Origin: Megamonas hypermegale
Lineage (GTDB): Bacteria; Bacillota; Negativicutes; Selenomonadales; Selenomonadaceae
DNA: 64,000 nucleotides
Reading direction: 5' to 3'
Assembly: GCF_900187035.1 (NCBI RefSeq)
Contig: NZ_LT906446.1
Coordinates: 930,001-994,000 of the forward strand
Made by a program: the position numbers and the translations under genes. Below, piece after piece: positions 1-7,159 of the stretch. Every line of letters begins with the position of its first letter. Position 1 is the first letter of the stretch. The notes beneath the pieces are model-generated. The model saw nothing but the letters and a program-made list of their open reading frames with translations. It did no database searches and had not been told where the DNA came from.

Positions 1-413
1 GCTATACCTAAAAATATTTTTCCAGTAAACCACGTTGCCATAAAATCATTACCTAGAGGCTTACCATATTGCACAGAAGCAAAACTCACTACATTTTTAT
101 ACAATTCAGTAGTTTCAGCAGGAGTTGTTGTTACTGAAGTAAAAGATATTCCACATAAATTATTATTTTTAAATTCTAGAGTAATAGGCTGGTCTACTTT
201 TATATCATAAAAATTTAAAGAGAGCACTTGTGCTTCATATTTTGTTATGCCTTCTTCTTCATCATATTCTTCATTTAATAGCTCATATTGCTGCTGAATT
301 TCTTCTATCGGCTGACCGAAATAAAAATCATCAATGCCATTTTCATGCGGGCTAGCAAAAGAACTAGCTGAAAAAAGACAAAGTATACTTAATATCAAAA
401 AAATTTTTCTCAT
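1..413 (-). CDS. Partial secreted protein, paralogue of the next gene (3' end outside window)
   Basis: Open from an ATG at 413 to the window edge, 137 codons seen. An AGGAG 9 bases upstream favours this ATG over the one at 419. Residues 1-20 are a signal peptide (MRKIFLILSILCLFSASSFA). The mature start SPHENGIDDFYFGQPIEEIQ is the same as in the gene at 441-1616, so the two are tandem duplicates. I do not recognise the family. The protein is predicted to be exported and no catalytic motif is visible. The function is unknown. Confidence 0.75.
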   Translation of the reverse strand, partial: MRKIFLILSILCLFSASSFASPHENGIDDFYFGQPIEEIQQQYELLNEEYDEEEGITKYEAQVLSLNFYDIKVDQPITLEFKNNNLCGISFTSVTTTPAETTELYKNVVSFASVQYGKPLGNDFMATWFTGKIFLGI

Positions 414-440
414 ACTCATCCTCTCCTTAGATAAAATATC

Positions 441-1616
441 TTAATCGAATATGCTCATATCCATACCAGCATCTTTTAAAGCTTGTTCATATTCAGGAAT
501 ATTTTTCATTTGACTTTTAAAATTTTCTTTATACTGAGGATTTTCTTTTATCAGATTTTCCAAATAATGCATATTTTGAGGTGATAATTTCAAACCTTTT
601 GCATATTTCAATAATGAAATCTTCGTTATTTCCTGTTGGTATGGTACATAGTAAAAATTTAAATGCCCTCTACCTTCATATAATAATAAGTTCAATCCAT
701 AATCACCATTTATCCATGAATAATTCAACGCACTAAAAGAAGCCATATCAACCGTTTCTGCTATTGGAGTGCCTAAATTTTCTATCAGATGATTTTTTAG
801 CTGTACTCCATCTCCTGTAAACATTAAAAACACATTATTCAAATAATTTTTATAAAAACTCAATTCTGCTTTATCTTCAAAATCTACTCCATACATATAT
901 TGTTCTATTAATGATACACGATAACCCATTATATCCTTATTTTTCATTTGTGTTGGCATAGGATTTCTTATTAAATGAACTCTATTAGAAGTATCTTCTA
1001 ATGAAGCATTTAATTCAACTTTACATAATACATATAATTGTGCTTGTATTGGATTCATATTCTTTGGAAGTTCTATAATAGAAATAGGATTATCTTTTAC
1101 TTCAGAAAAAGATGTATTCTCTGTCTCTGAAATATTTTCAGATATAGTGTTTTCATTCATACTAAAAGATAAATACGCTAAATTATCCTTTACATTATAC
1201 GTCATGCACAAAAATATCTTATCAGTAATCCATTCCATACGATTTTTATGAAATGAACTATTACCATATTGTACTGAAGCAAAATTAGCAATCATTTTTT
1301 GCTGATTTTCTGCTTCAATTAATGAAACTGTATCAGTATTAAATGTTATTTTATATAATCTATTATTTTTAAAACCTAAAGTAATTGGCTGACTAATTTC
1401 CACTCCATAAAAATTTAAAGAAGGAACTTGCGCCTTATAATAGATGACAGCACCATCTTCAACAGTGAATTCTTTATCAGTTAACTCATATTGCTGCTGA
1501 ATTTCTTCTATCGGCTGACCAAAATAAAAATCATCAATACCATTTTCATGCGGACTAGCAAAAGAAATAGATACCATAAAAAACAATGCTATCACTGTTA
1601 AAAATATTTTACGCAA
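441..1616 (-). CDS. Secreted protein of unknown function, 391 aa
   Basis: The reading frame opens with TTG at 1616, supported by AAGGAGG about 9 bases upstream; no better ATG lies near. Residues 1-20 form a signal peptide ending SISFA, followed by a soluble mature chain with no lipobox and no later membrane segment. The N-terminal 130 residues match the partial gene at 1-413, and the matching part is almost identical at the DNA level around the signal peptide. The chain alternates aromatic-rich strands, and a second half (from about residue 180) may be another copy of a similar fold. The family is unknown; an exported substrate-binding or structural role is only a guess. Confidence 0.7.
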   Translation of the reverse strand: MRKIFLTVIALFFMVSISFASPHENGIDDFYFGQPIEEIQQQYELTDKEFTVEDGAVIYYKAQVPSLNFYGVEISQPITLGFKNNRLYKITFNTDTVSLIEAENQQKMIANFASVQYGNSSFHKNRMEWITDKIFLCMTYNVKDNLAYLSFSMNENTISENISETENTSFSEVKDNPISIIELPKNMNPIQAQLYVLCKVELNASLEDTSNRVHLIRNPMPTQMKNKDIMGYRVSLIEQYMYGVDFEDKAELSFYKNYLNNVFLMFTGDGVQLKNHLIENLGTPIAETVDMASFSALNYSWINGDYGLNLLLYEGRGHLNFYYVPYQQEITKISLLKYAKGLKLSPQNMHYLENLIKENPQYKENFKSQMKNIPEYEQALKDAGMDMSIFD

Positions 1617-1643
1617 GATATATTTCCTCCTTTAAAATCTTTA

Positions 1644-2246
1644 TTATTTATCTTTTAGTGCTTTCATATATTCTTCCTTTGTTTCATTAAAATCATCATA
1701 AAAATCCTTTATTGCTCTACCAAACATAGCAAAAGTATCTTTATCAGCTTCGCGTTTTTCTACTTTTTTAAAAATCACTTTACCTGTATTATCTGTTACT
1801 GTAAATTCAGCCGTAAAGTACTGTTCATATACATAATGTTCTTCTGTATATAAATCAAATGTTACAGGTTCATATGTTGTACTTCCATCTGTATCAACAT
1901 ATTCGATATTGGCTTCTTTTGTATATTCTTCTGTTGGTATATATGTTTCTTTTATATTCCATGAAGTTACATTTATCGTTATTACAGCATCTGCTAAAGA
2001 TTTATCATCAATAATTTTAAAATCATCTAATTTATCTTTTTCTTCATCTAATTTAACCAAATTTTTATAAAGCTCTAATTCCCCAATACTACAACTAGGA
2101 GCATAAATTATTTCTGGCTCTACGTAAACTGTTCTTATTTTAGAAAAATCATATACAGGATCTTTCCATGAACTACTTTCTGCAAAAACTATATTAAAAT
2201 TTGATAGCATAACTAGCATAGTTAATATCATAATAAACTTTTTCAC
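1644..2246 (-). CDS. Secreted protein of unknown function, 200 aa (DUF4136-like pattern)
   Basis: A GTG at 2246 preceded by GGGGAG with 9 bases spacing is the likely start; an in-frame ATG at 2267 lies before that ribosome site and is less likely. Residues 1-22 are a signal peptide ending NIVFA. The mature part begins with the pattern YDFSKIRTVYVEPEI, and shares DFxxVxxIYIEPxI, a D/N-KxxADxVITI strand and a DxFAMFGRAIKDF tail with the next gene. The pattern recalls small periplasmic DUF4136-type domains, but I could not confirm that. The product is exported; its partner and role are unknown. Confidence 0.7.
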   Translation of the reverse strand: MKKFIMILTMLVMLSNFNIVFAESSSWKDPVYDFSKIRTVYVEPEIIYAPSCSIGELELYKNLVKLDEEKDKLDDFKIIDDKSLADAVITINVTSWNIKETYIPTEEYTKEANIEYVDTDGSTTYEPVTFDLYTEEHYVYEQYFTAEFTVTDNTGKVIFKKVEKREADKDTFAMFGRAIKDFYDDFNETKEEYMKALKDK

Positions 2247-2277
2247 AAAATCACGCTCCCCATCCATTCATAAATAA

Positions 2278-2847
2278 TTATTTTGTCTTATTTAAACTTT
2301 TAAAGAAATTTTTCATTGCTCTATCAAACATATTAATATTATCTTTTTGTGCTTCACGACTATCTATGTAAACATATGCTACATAACCATCCTTTGTCAT
2401 CGCCGTACCTTTCATTGTAAAATAATCATAGTGTTTATAATATCCACCATATTCCTTAATATATGGTGTTTTTGTATATGCTTTATTTCCATATTCGTCT
2501 TCATAAGTTACAGTAGTATCATAAGCAATATCCGTATATTTATATATATATTCATCTCGTTTATTCCAATCAATAAGACTTATCGTAACTACTAAGTCCG
2601 CTATATCTTTATTTGATACTATTCTATAATCATCTAAGTATTTTTGATTTTTATTTATGACATTTAATAAATCTGCATTTGTTACATCAAACAAATTTAC
2701 ACCTTCATAATATTCAATATCTGGTTCAATATAAATTTTCTCAACTTGCTTAAAATCTACTCCACAATTCTCCCATTCTACATTTTCAGCAAAGACAATT
2801 GATATACTAAAAAATGTTATTATACACATCAATCCTAAAATCCTCAT
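2278..2847 (-). CDS. Secreted protein of unknown function, 189 aa, paralogue of neighbour
   Basis: ATG at 2847 with AAAGGAG 8 bases upstream. Signal peptide 1-20 (ends SIVFA). The body parallels the gene at 1644-2246: VDFKQVEKIYIEPDIEY near residue 30, DIADLVVTISLIDWN near 85, and a C-terminal REAQKDNINMFDRAMKNFF. The pair is therefore a tandem duplication with considerable divergence. The chain is tyrosine-rich in its middle (residues 95-145). Exported, probably soluble in the periplasm. No catalytic motif is visible. Confidence 0.7.
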   Translation of the reverse strand: MRILGLMCIITFFSISIVFAENVEWENCGVDFKQVEKIYIEPDIEYYEGVNLFDVTNADLLNVINKNQKYLDDYRIVSNKDIADLVVTISLIDWNKRDEYIYKYTDIAYDTTVTYEDEYGNKAYTKTPYIKEYGGYYKHYDYFTMKGTAMTKDGYVAYVYIDSREAQKDNINMFDRAMKNFFKSLNKTK

Positions 2848-2901
2848 AAAAAGTACTCCTTTCGATTATCATAATCATCTTCTTATTTACTAATAACATA
2901 A

Positions 2902-3702
2902 TCACTTTCTTTTTTTACTTGCTTCATAATAAGCCATAAAACTAAAAAACACAGCTAACCCAGCATTATCAGCAGCTCTTTTAGATTCTTCAGCTGCAAT
3001 TTTAGAATATTTCTCTGTTTCTCGTGCAGCACGTGTTTGTTCTTCAATTAATTGAGTCTGTCTTTTCAATACTAATTCATATTCATAAAGATTTATAGCA
3101 TCAGTAAGGTTATTGGCTCTACAATCTAATATATAATTTTTTAAAACATTTGAAACTTCCCAATATTTTTGGGGAATTATACATTTAACATACATTTCCT
3201 TTTCAAGTCTATAAAATATATTTTCTTCATTTTCTATTAATTTACATAATATAGGCAAATTAACAACAGCTTCCTCTTTAAATTTATGAAAAATTTTTAA
3301 ATCTTTATTATATGTTTTATCTATTATTATACAATGTCCAATAATTACTATAGATGTTATTAACACAATAAACATAAGAAAGAAAACTTCTTGCTTTTTA
3401 TTAAAATAATATATAAAAATAGGATCTAAAGTACCATAAAAACCTTCTATGAGTGTATAAATTATCCCTACAAAAAAACTTACTGTTAAAAATAAATATC
3501 CAAAATTTTCAATCAAATAAAATATAGGAAATCTAATGTCATCCAAATCTTTCAACCAATTTTTCTTATATTGTTTATCATCTGTATTTAAAGCATTCTG
3601 AATTTCATATTTTTTATTATATAAATTTCTTAATTTAGCTTGTTGAATATGCCATTGTTCACAATAATTAAATGAAATATTTAACGTCTTAATATAATCC
3701 AT
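2902..3702 (-). CDS. Membrane protein of unknown function, 266 aa
   Basis: ATG at 3702 with GGGAG 9 bases before it. A charged N-terminal region (1-55) leads into two transmembrane helices (about 60-85 and 105-130) and then a long cytoplasmic helical part. Residues 205-250 are rich in Glu, Lys, Arg and Ala in a heptad-like pattern (QLIEEQTRAARETEKYSKIA), a probable coiled coil or membrane-lying helix, followed by a short hydrophobic tail. Codon usage is even more A+T-rich than nearby genes. The gene at 3716-4108 lies 13 bases upstream in the same operon. Family not recognised. Confidence 0.6.
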   Translation of the reverse strand: MDYIKTLNISFNYCEQWHIQQAKLRNLYNKKYEIQNALNTDDKQYKKNWLKDLDDIRFPIFYLIENFGYLFLTVSFFVGIIYTLIEGFYGTLDPIFIYYFNKKQEVFFLMFIVLITSIVIIGHCIIIDKTYNKDLKIFHKFKEEAVVNLPILCKLIENEENIFYRLEKEMYVKCIIPQKYWEVSNVLKNYILDCRANNLTDAINLYEYELVLKRQTQLIEEQTRAARETEKYSKIAAEESKRAADNAGLAVFFSFMAYYEASKKRK

Positions 3703-3715
3703 ATAATTAATCTCC

Positions 3716-4108
3716 CTATTGTATTATTTTAGCTTTTTCATATATTTGTAAAGTCAATCCTTCTAATTTGTAAACACTAGGTTGAACAATTTCTTTACTA
3801 TTTTTATTACCAACAGAATGAACTTTAAAATCTTCTATTCTAAATGTTTTTTCTTCATCATTAACATTAACTATATATTCACCATAAGAAAAATCATTAT
3901 TTATTATTAATACTTTAAACTTATTTTGTTCACTATTATAACTTTCTTTTATATAGTAATATTTAACATCTTTATATTCTCCTACATAAATTTTTTCTTG
4001 AGTCAAAACATCATACGGATTTTTATTCATAAATACAATAAATGGAATTATTCCATAAATCATCAAACATACTGCGACAATTGATACTATTATTGCTTTA
4101 ATTGTCAC
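3716..4108 (-). CDS. Small membrane-anchored protein, 130 aa
   Basis: Reads from GTG at 4108 with only a weak GGTG ribosome site. Residues 3-27 are one transmembrane helix; the remaining 100 residues are a beta-rich, lysine-rich domain probably outside the inner membrane (Tyr-rich strands, YVGEYKDVKYYYIKE). It sits just upstream of the two-helix membrane protein at 2902-3702, so the two are likely co-expressed. No family was recognised and no catalytic motif seen. Confidence 0.55.
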   Translation of the reverse strand: MTIKAIIVSIVAVCLMIYGIIPFIVFMNKNPYDVLTQEKIYVGEYKDVKYYYIKESYNSEQNKFKVLIINNDFSYGEYIVNVNDEEKTFRIEDFKVHSVGNKNSKEIVQPSVYKLEGLTLQIYEKAKIIQ

Positions 4109-4187
4109 TTTATTTCACCAACTTTATAAACAATACATTGCTATTAGACTAGCCTTTCTATAATCAATATTTAATAATACAATGACA

Positions 4188-5066
4188 TTAAATTTCAAAC
4201 ATTACAGCATATTTATCAAGAAAATGACTGCGTTGGTTTTCAGCAAGAATTCTATCTGCATCTTCTACTGAAATTACAACATCACATTTATTGACAGTTC
4301 TTTCGCGTACTCCAACAGCCTCAATAACAAGTGGTTTTATTCCAGCACGAGAAGTACCAGCAGATACTTTTCCCCAACCTTCAGGGCCTTTTGCATAACC
4401 AACTACACCATAATCAATAGCATATTTTTTATCAACATTGTATACACCATAAATTGCTCTACCATTTGTATCATAAATAGCTGGACAGAAAGTTCGTACT
4501 AAGCCTTTATCTCTAACATTAATAACAAGTCCGCTATAATTGCCAGAGATACTAACACCTGTACCTGGTACATAATCAACACTTGGAGCTGGAACTGGCA
4601 CAGGAGCTTTATCACCTACAACAGCTGTAATTGCTACATCAGCAATGCTACCTACGCCATAAACTGGCACTGCCATTGTAACTTTATAAACTCCATCTTG
4701 AGCTTCTTCAGAAATAACACGTGCACCTGTAATAATACCATTTACTTTACTATGAATTATATCATCTTTTAACATAAAATTTTCTACAGTAGTTTCAGAA
4801 TCAATAGCAACTCCTTTTACTGATTCTAAAAGATTTCGTTGTGCATCAACAACAGCAGCTCTTCTAGCCAAAACTTTAGCTGCCCCTGCTGGCATTCCAC
4901 TTGGCATAGGACCATAACCTTCAGCAGTGATAGTTTCCATAGAATTATTAATTTGATACTGAGCTGCATATACTGCTGTTGGCGCAATATAATCATTAAG
5001 CGGTGCAGCTCCAACTGCTACAGAAAACACCAAGACACTTGAAAGAGCTATTAAAGACTTTTTCAT
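4188..5066 (-). CDS. LPP20-like exported protein, 292 aa
   Basis: ATG at 5066 with AGAAGGGAAG upstream. Signal peptide 1-34 (ends AVYAA). Residues 45-130 carry the pattern ITAEGYGPMPSG..AKVLARRAAVVDAQRNLLESV and then the VNGIITGARVISEE strand. This is the arrangement of LPP20 / FlgT N-terminal domains, in which an Ala-Arg-rich helix precedes an amyloid-like beta domain. Residues 155-290 form a second domain with ISGNYSGLVINVRDKGL and SRAGIKPLVIEAVG. Family members are envelope proteins, often next to CsgG-like genes. It lies 35 bases downstream of the FlgT-like gene and is likely in the same operon. The molecular role is unknown. Confidence 0.65.
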   Translation of the reverse strand: MKKSLIALSSVLVFSVAVGAAPLNDYIAPTAVYAAQYQINNSMETITAEGYGPMPSGMPAGAAKVLARRAAVVDAQRNLLESVKGVAIDSETTVENFMLKDDIIHSKVNGIITGARVISEEAQDGVYKVTMAVPVYGVGSIADVAITAVVGDKAPVPVPAPSVDYVPGTGVSISGNYSGLVINVRDKGLVRTFCPAIYDTNGRAIYGVYNVDKKYAIDYGVVGYAKGPEGWGKVSAGTSRAGIKPLVIEAVGVRERTVNKCDVVISVEDADRILAENQRSHFLDKYAVMFEI

Positions 5067-5101
5067 AAAAAAACTTCCCTTCTAAAAATAAAATAATAAT
5101 A

Positions 5102-6202
5102 TTAATAAGCGGAAATACTTAAAGTATTATAGGATAGAGATTGCATATTTATATTAAAATTAACTGCTTGATTTAACTGATTAAATAACGTTTGTGGGGT
5201 TCCAGAAAATTTAACAGAAAGTGTTGCTTTGCCATTGTTATAATCTGTTACCATGGAACTTTCTACTCCACGTATTTTTTGCATAGCACTATTAATAGCA
5301 TTTATTTTATTAAAATCCGTTGCTGTTACTACTACTTCTAAATTTTGACGAGTACTACTGCCATAATTTAAAAGTTTTTCGACTATATAATCTCCCATTT
5401 TTTCGCCAGCATCATTTAAAGCTTTTTTCCCAGCAATATATTCAGTTAAATCCGCTGCTGTACCATATGTACCATTAGCAGAAATAATTTGACCTGTTTT
5501 AGCAATAAAAATCTTTGCTTCTAAGCGCGCTTTACAAGAAACGATACCTGTATTTCTTCCAGTTGGTAAAAATTTACCAACATCACCAACACCTTCACTA
5601 AAAGCTTCTCCAACGATTAAAATATCCACGTTACGACTTCTTGCTATATTTTCCATATCTTGTTTTGTAAGCGCACTTAATTTATTTAAGTTATAACGTG
5701 TATCACTAATATCTGTAATACGAGAGAAACCTGCATCAATCAATTTCCTAATTACCGCTGTTTCGCCTGCAGGGTCTGGAACACGTGCTCTAATATGATA
5801 TTCTGGAATAACTACAGCGATTTTAGGGTCACGTAATTGACGATTAATAATGCCCAAACGCGTAAGTTCATTCATTAATTTAGAATTAGGATTAGTATCC
5901 ACATTTGCATTAATCATAACTTCATAAGTTCCATCACCGTTCATTTTTTGAGATACAACCGTATAATTTGTAATATAACCACGTGATTGAGTATAAATTT
6001 CATCATTTATAAGCATATTATTTTGTACTAATGTAGCTGAATCAACTAATGTTCCTACAGCTTGTTCAACTGCATTTCTAAGCGCATCACGTTCAGCTTC
6101 ATCAGTAGTTGTCCCGTAACCAGATACAGTAATTTGTTGAGCTGAGGCTACATTAAACCAACAAAAAAACACCATTATACATATATAAATGATTTTTTTC
6201 AT
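5102..6202 (-). CDS. FlgT N-terminal-like exported protein, 366 aa
   Basis: ATG at 6202 preceded by GAGGTG. Signal peptide 1-21 (ends VASA). Residues 22-115 show the FlgT/LPP20 N-terminal pattern: VSGYGTTTDEAERDALRNAV, then IYTQSRGYITNYTVVSQK and DGTYEVMINANVD. A central domain (125-265) has KIAVVIPEYHIR and a strand reading DILIVGEAF that resembles the nucleotide-fold-like core of CsgG/FlgT middle domains. A third domain follows (280-366, VVVTATDFNKINAINSAMQK). No other flagellar gene occurs in the window, so a flagellar role is not supported. It starts 3 bases after the CsgG-like gene, in one transcript. Confidence 0.65.
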   Translation of the reverse strand: MKKIIYICIMVFFCWFNVASAQQITVSGYGTTTDEAERDALRNAVEQAVGTLVDSATLVQNNMLINDEIYTQSRGYITNYTVVSQKMNGDGTYEVMINANVDTNPNSKLMNELTRLGIINRQLRDPKIAVVIPEYHIRARVPDPAGETAVIRKLIDAGFSRITDISDTRYNLNKLSALTKQDMENIARSRNVDILIVGEAFSEGVGDVGKFLPTGRNTGIVSCKARLEAKIFIAKTGQIISANGTYGTAADLTEYIAGKKALNDAGEKMGDYIVEKLLNYGSSTRQNLEVVVTATDFNKINAINSAMQKIRGVESSMVTDYNNGKATLSVKFSGTPQTLFNQLNQAVNFNINMQSLSYNTLSISAY

Positions 6203-6205
6203 GGA

Positions 6206-7057
6206 TTATTCACCTCGTTTAATTTTATCGCCAGTTTTAAACGCAGATTTCTCTTTCTTTATTTCAGCTATAGAATAATTTGATTTAACATCTTTAACTT
6301 TTACCGTACCAAGAGTTGTTTCTTTTATTCCGAGAATTTCACCCGTTACTGGATGTACGAGAGGCGCACCTTCTTTATAAATAGTATACGTATCACCTTC
6401 ACGAACGCCATTATCATAGCCCAAATCAAAATAAACAACGTCTTCAGCTCTATCTACATTCAAAACTGTTCCTGTAAGAGGTGTTATTTCATTCATCTTT
6501 TCTAAAACTTTATTAGCTGCATTATGCGCTGCTCCACTTATTAAAACACGTTCATTAACAGAAACTCCTGGTGAATACATTTGACTATCTGTATCAGAAA
6601 TAACATCAGAATACAATACTAAACCTGTTTTGTTATCAACAAAGTGCATTTCAAATGCTACTTTACCTTTATATCCTCTGTATAAAATATTATCAAACGG
6701 TATTACTTCGGCTGTAAGTACTTTTCCAACTAAAGTATAATCGGCGCCAGATAAATTACCTATTTCAATAGCTGATTTGCTATCTACGACACCAGAATTT
6801 TGTAATCCAAGTTCACGAAAAATTTGGTCTAATTGAGCACGTTCTACTACTTCATAATTTTTATTTTGTACAAGTCCGCTAAATATATTAGATTCTAAAT
6901 TACTACAAGCTAAAGTACCATAACGAGATTTAGCTCCATTAGCAAAAGTTCCTATTGCCACTTTTTTTACTGCTGCTTCAGTAGTTATAAATGTTCCCAT
7001 TAAAATAAAAACAAATACAAAAATACTTGTTAACCGTAAAATAAATTTCTGTTTCAT
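6206..7057 (-). CDS. CsgG/HfaB-like exported protein with FlgT-type C-terminal domain
   Basis: I place the start at ATG 7057 because GGGAGG lies 7 bases upstream; the longer frame (TTG at 7072) would begin inside that site. Signal peptide 1-29, no lipobox cysteine, which differs from curli CsgG, a lipoprotein. Residues 30-190 fit the CsgG family: VAIGTFANG, the Arg-rich ..NYEVVERAQLDQIFRELGL, then GADYTLVGKVLTAEV and a VLYSDVISDT strand. Residues 195-283 (GTVLNVDRAEDVVYFDLGYD and TLGTVKVKDV) match a FlgT C-terminal-like domain. First gene of a three-gene envelope operon. Possibly part of an outer-membrane pore or assembly device, by inference only. Confidence 0.7.
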   Translation of the reverse strand: MKQKFILRLTSIFVFVFILMGTFITTEAAVKKVAIGTFANGAKSRYGTLACSNLESNIFSGLVQNKNYEVVERAQLDQIFRELGLQNSGVVDSKSAIEIGNLSGADYTLVGKVLTAEVIPFDNILYRGYKGKVAFEMHFVDNKTGLVLYSDVISDTDSQMYSPGVSVNERVLISGAAHNAANKVLEKMNEITPLTGTVLNVDRAEDVVYFDLGYDNGVREGDTYTIYKEGAPLVHPVTGEILGIKETTLGTVKVKDVKSNYSIAEIKKEKSAFKTGDKIKRGE

Positions 7058-7098
7058 ATGTAATCCTCCCAAAATAAATAAAAAATAAAATTATTATG

Positions 7099-7144
7099 TT
7101 ATAGTAATTAAGTCAGCCTAAAACAACTGGCTTAATTACTATAA
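7099..7144. terminator. Long near-perfect hairpin between repeat-protein gene and CsgG-like operon
   Basis: TTATAGTAATTAAGTCAG at 7099-7116 pairs with its near-perfect complement at 7127-7144: 18 pairs with one G-T, loop of 10. It lies downstream of the gene at 7160-8791 and upstream of the CsgG-like gene. There is no clean U-run on either strand, so it may be a weak terminator, an mRNA-stability hairpin or an operator. Confidence 0.55.
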
Positions 7145-7159
7145 TAGCCTATGTCATCC

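Noticed and set aside
5102-7057. Flagellar or curli genes
   Set aside because: Only FlgT-like and CsgG-like domains occur; no other flagellar gene and no csgA/B-type subunit is present, and the CsgG-like protein lacks a lipobox.
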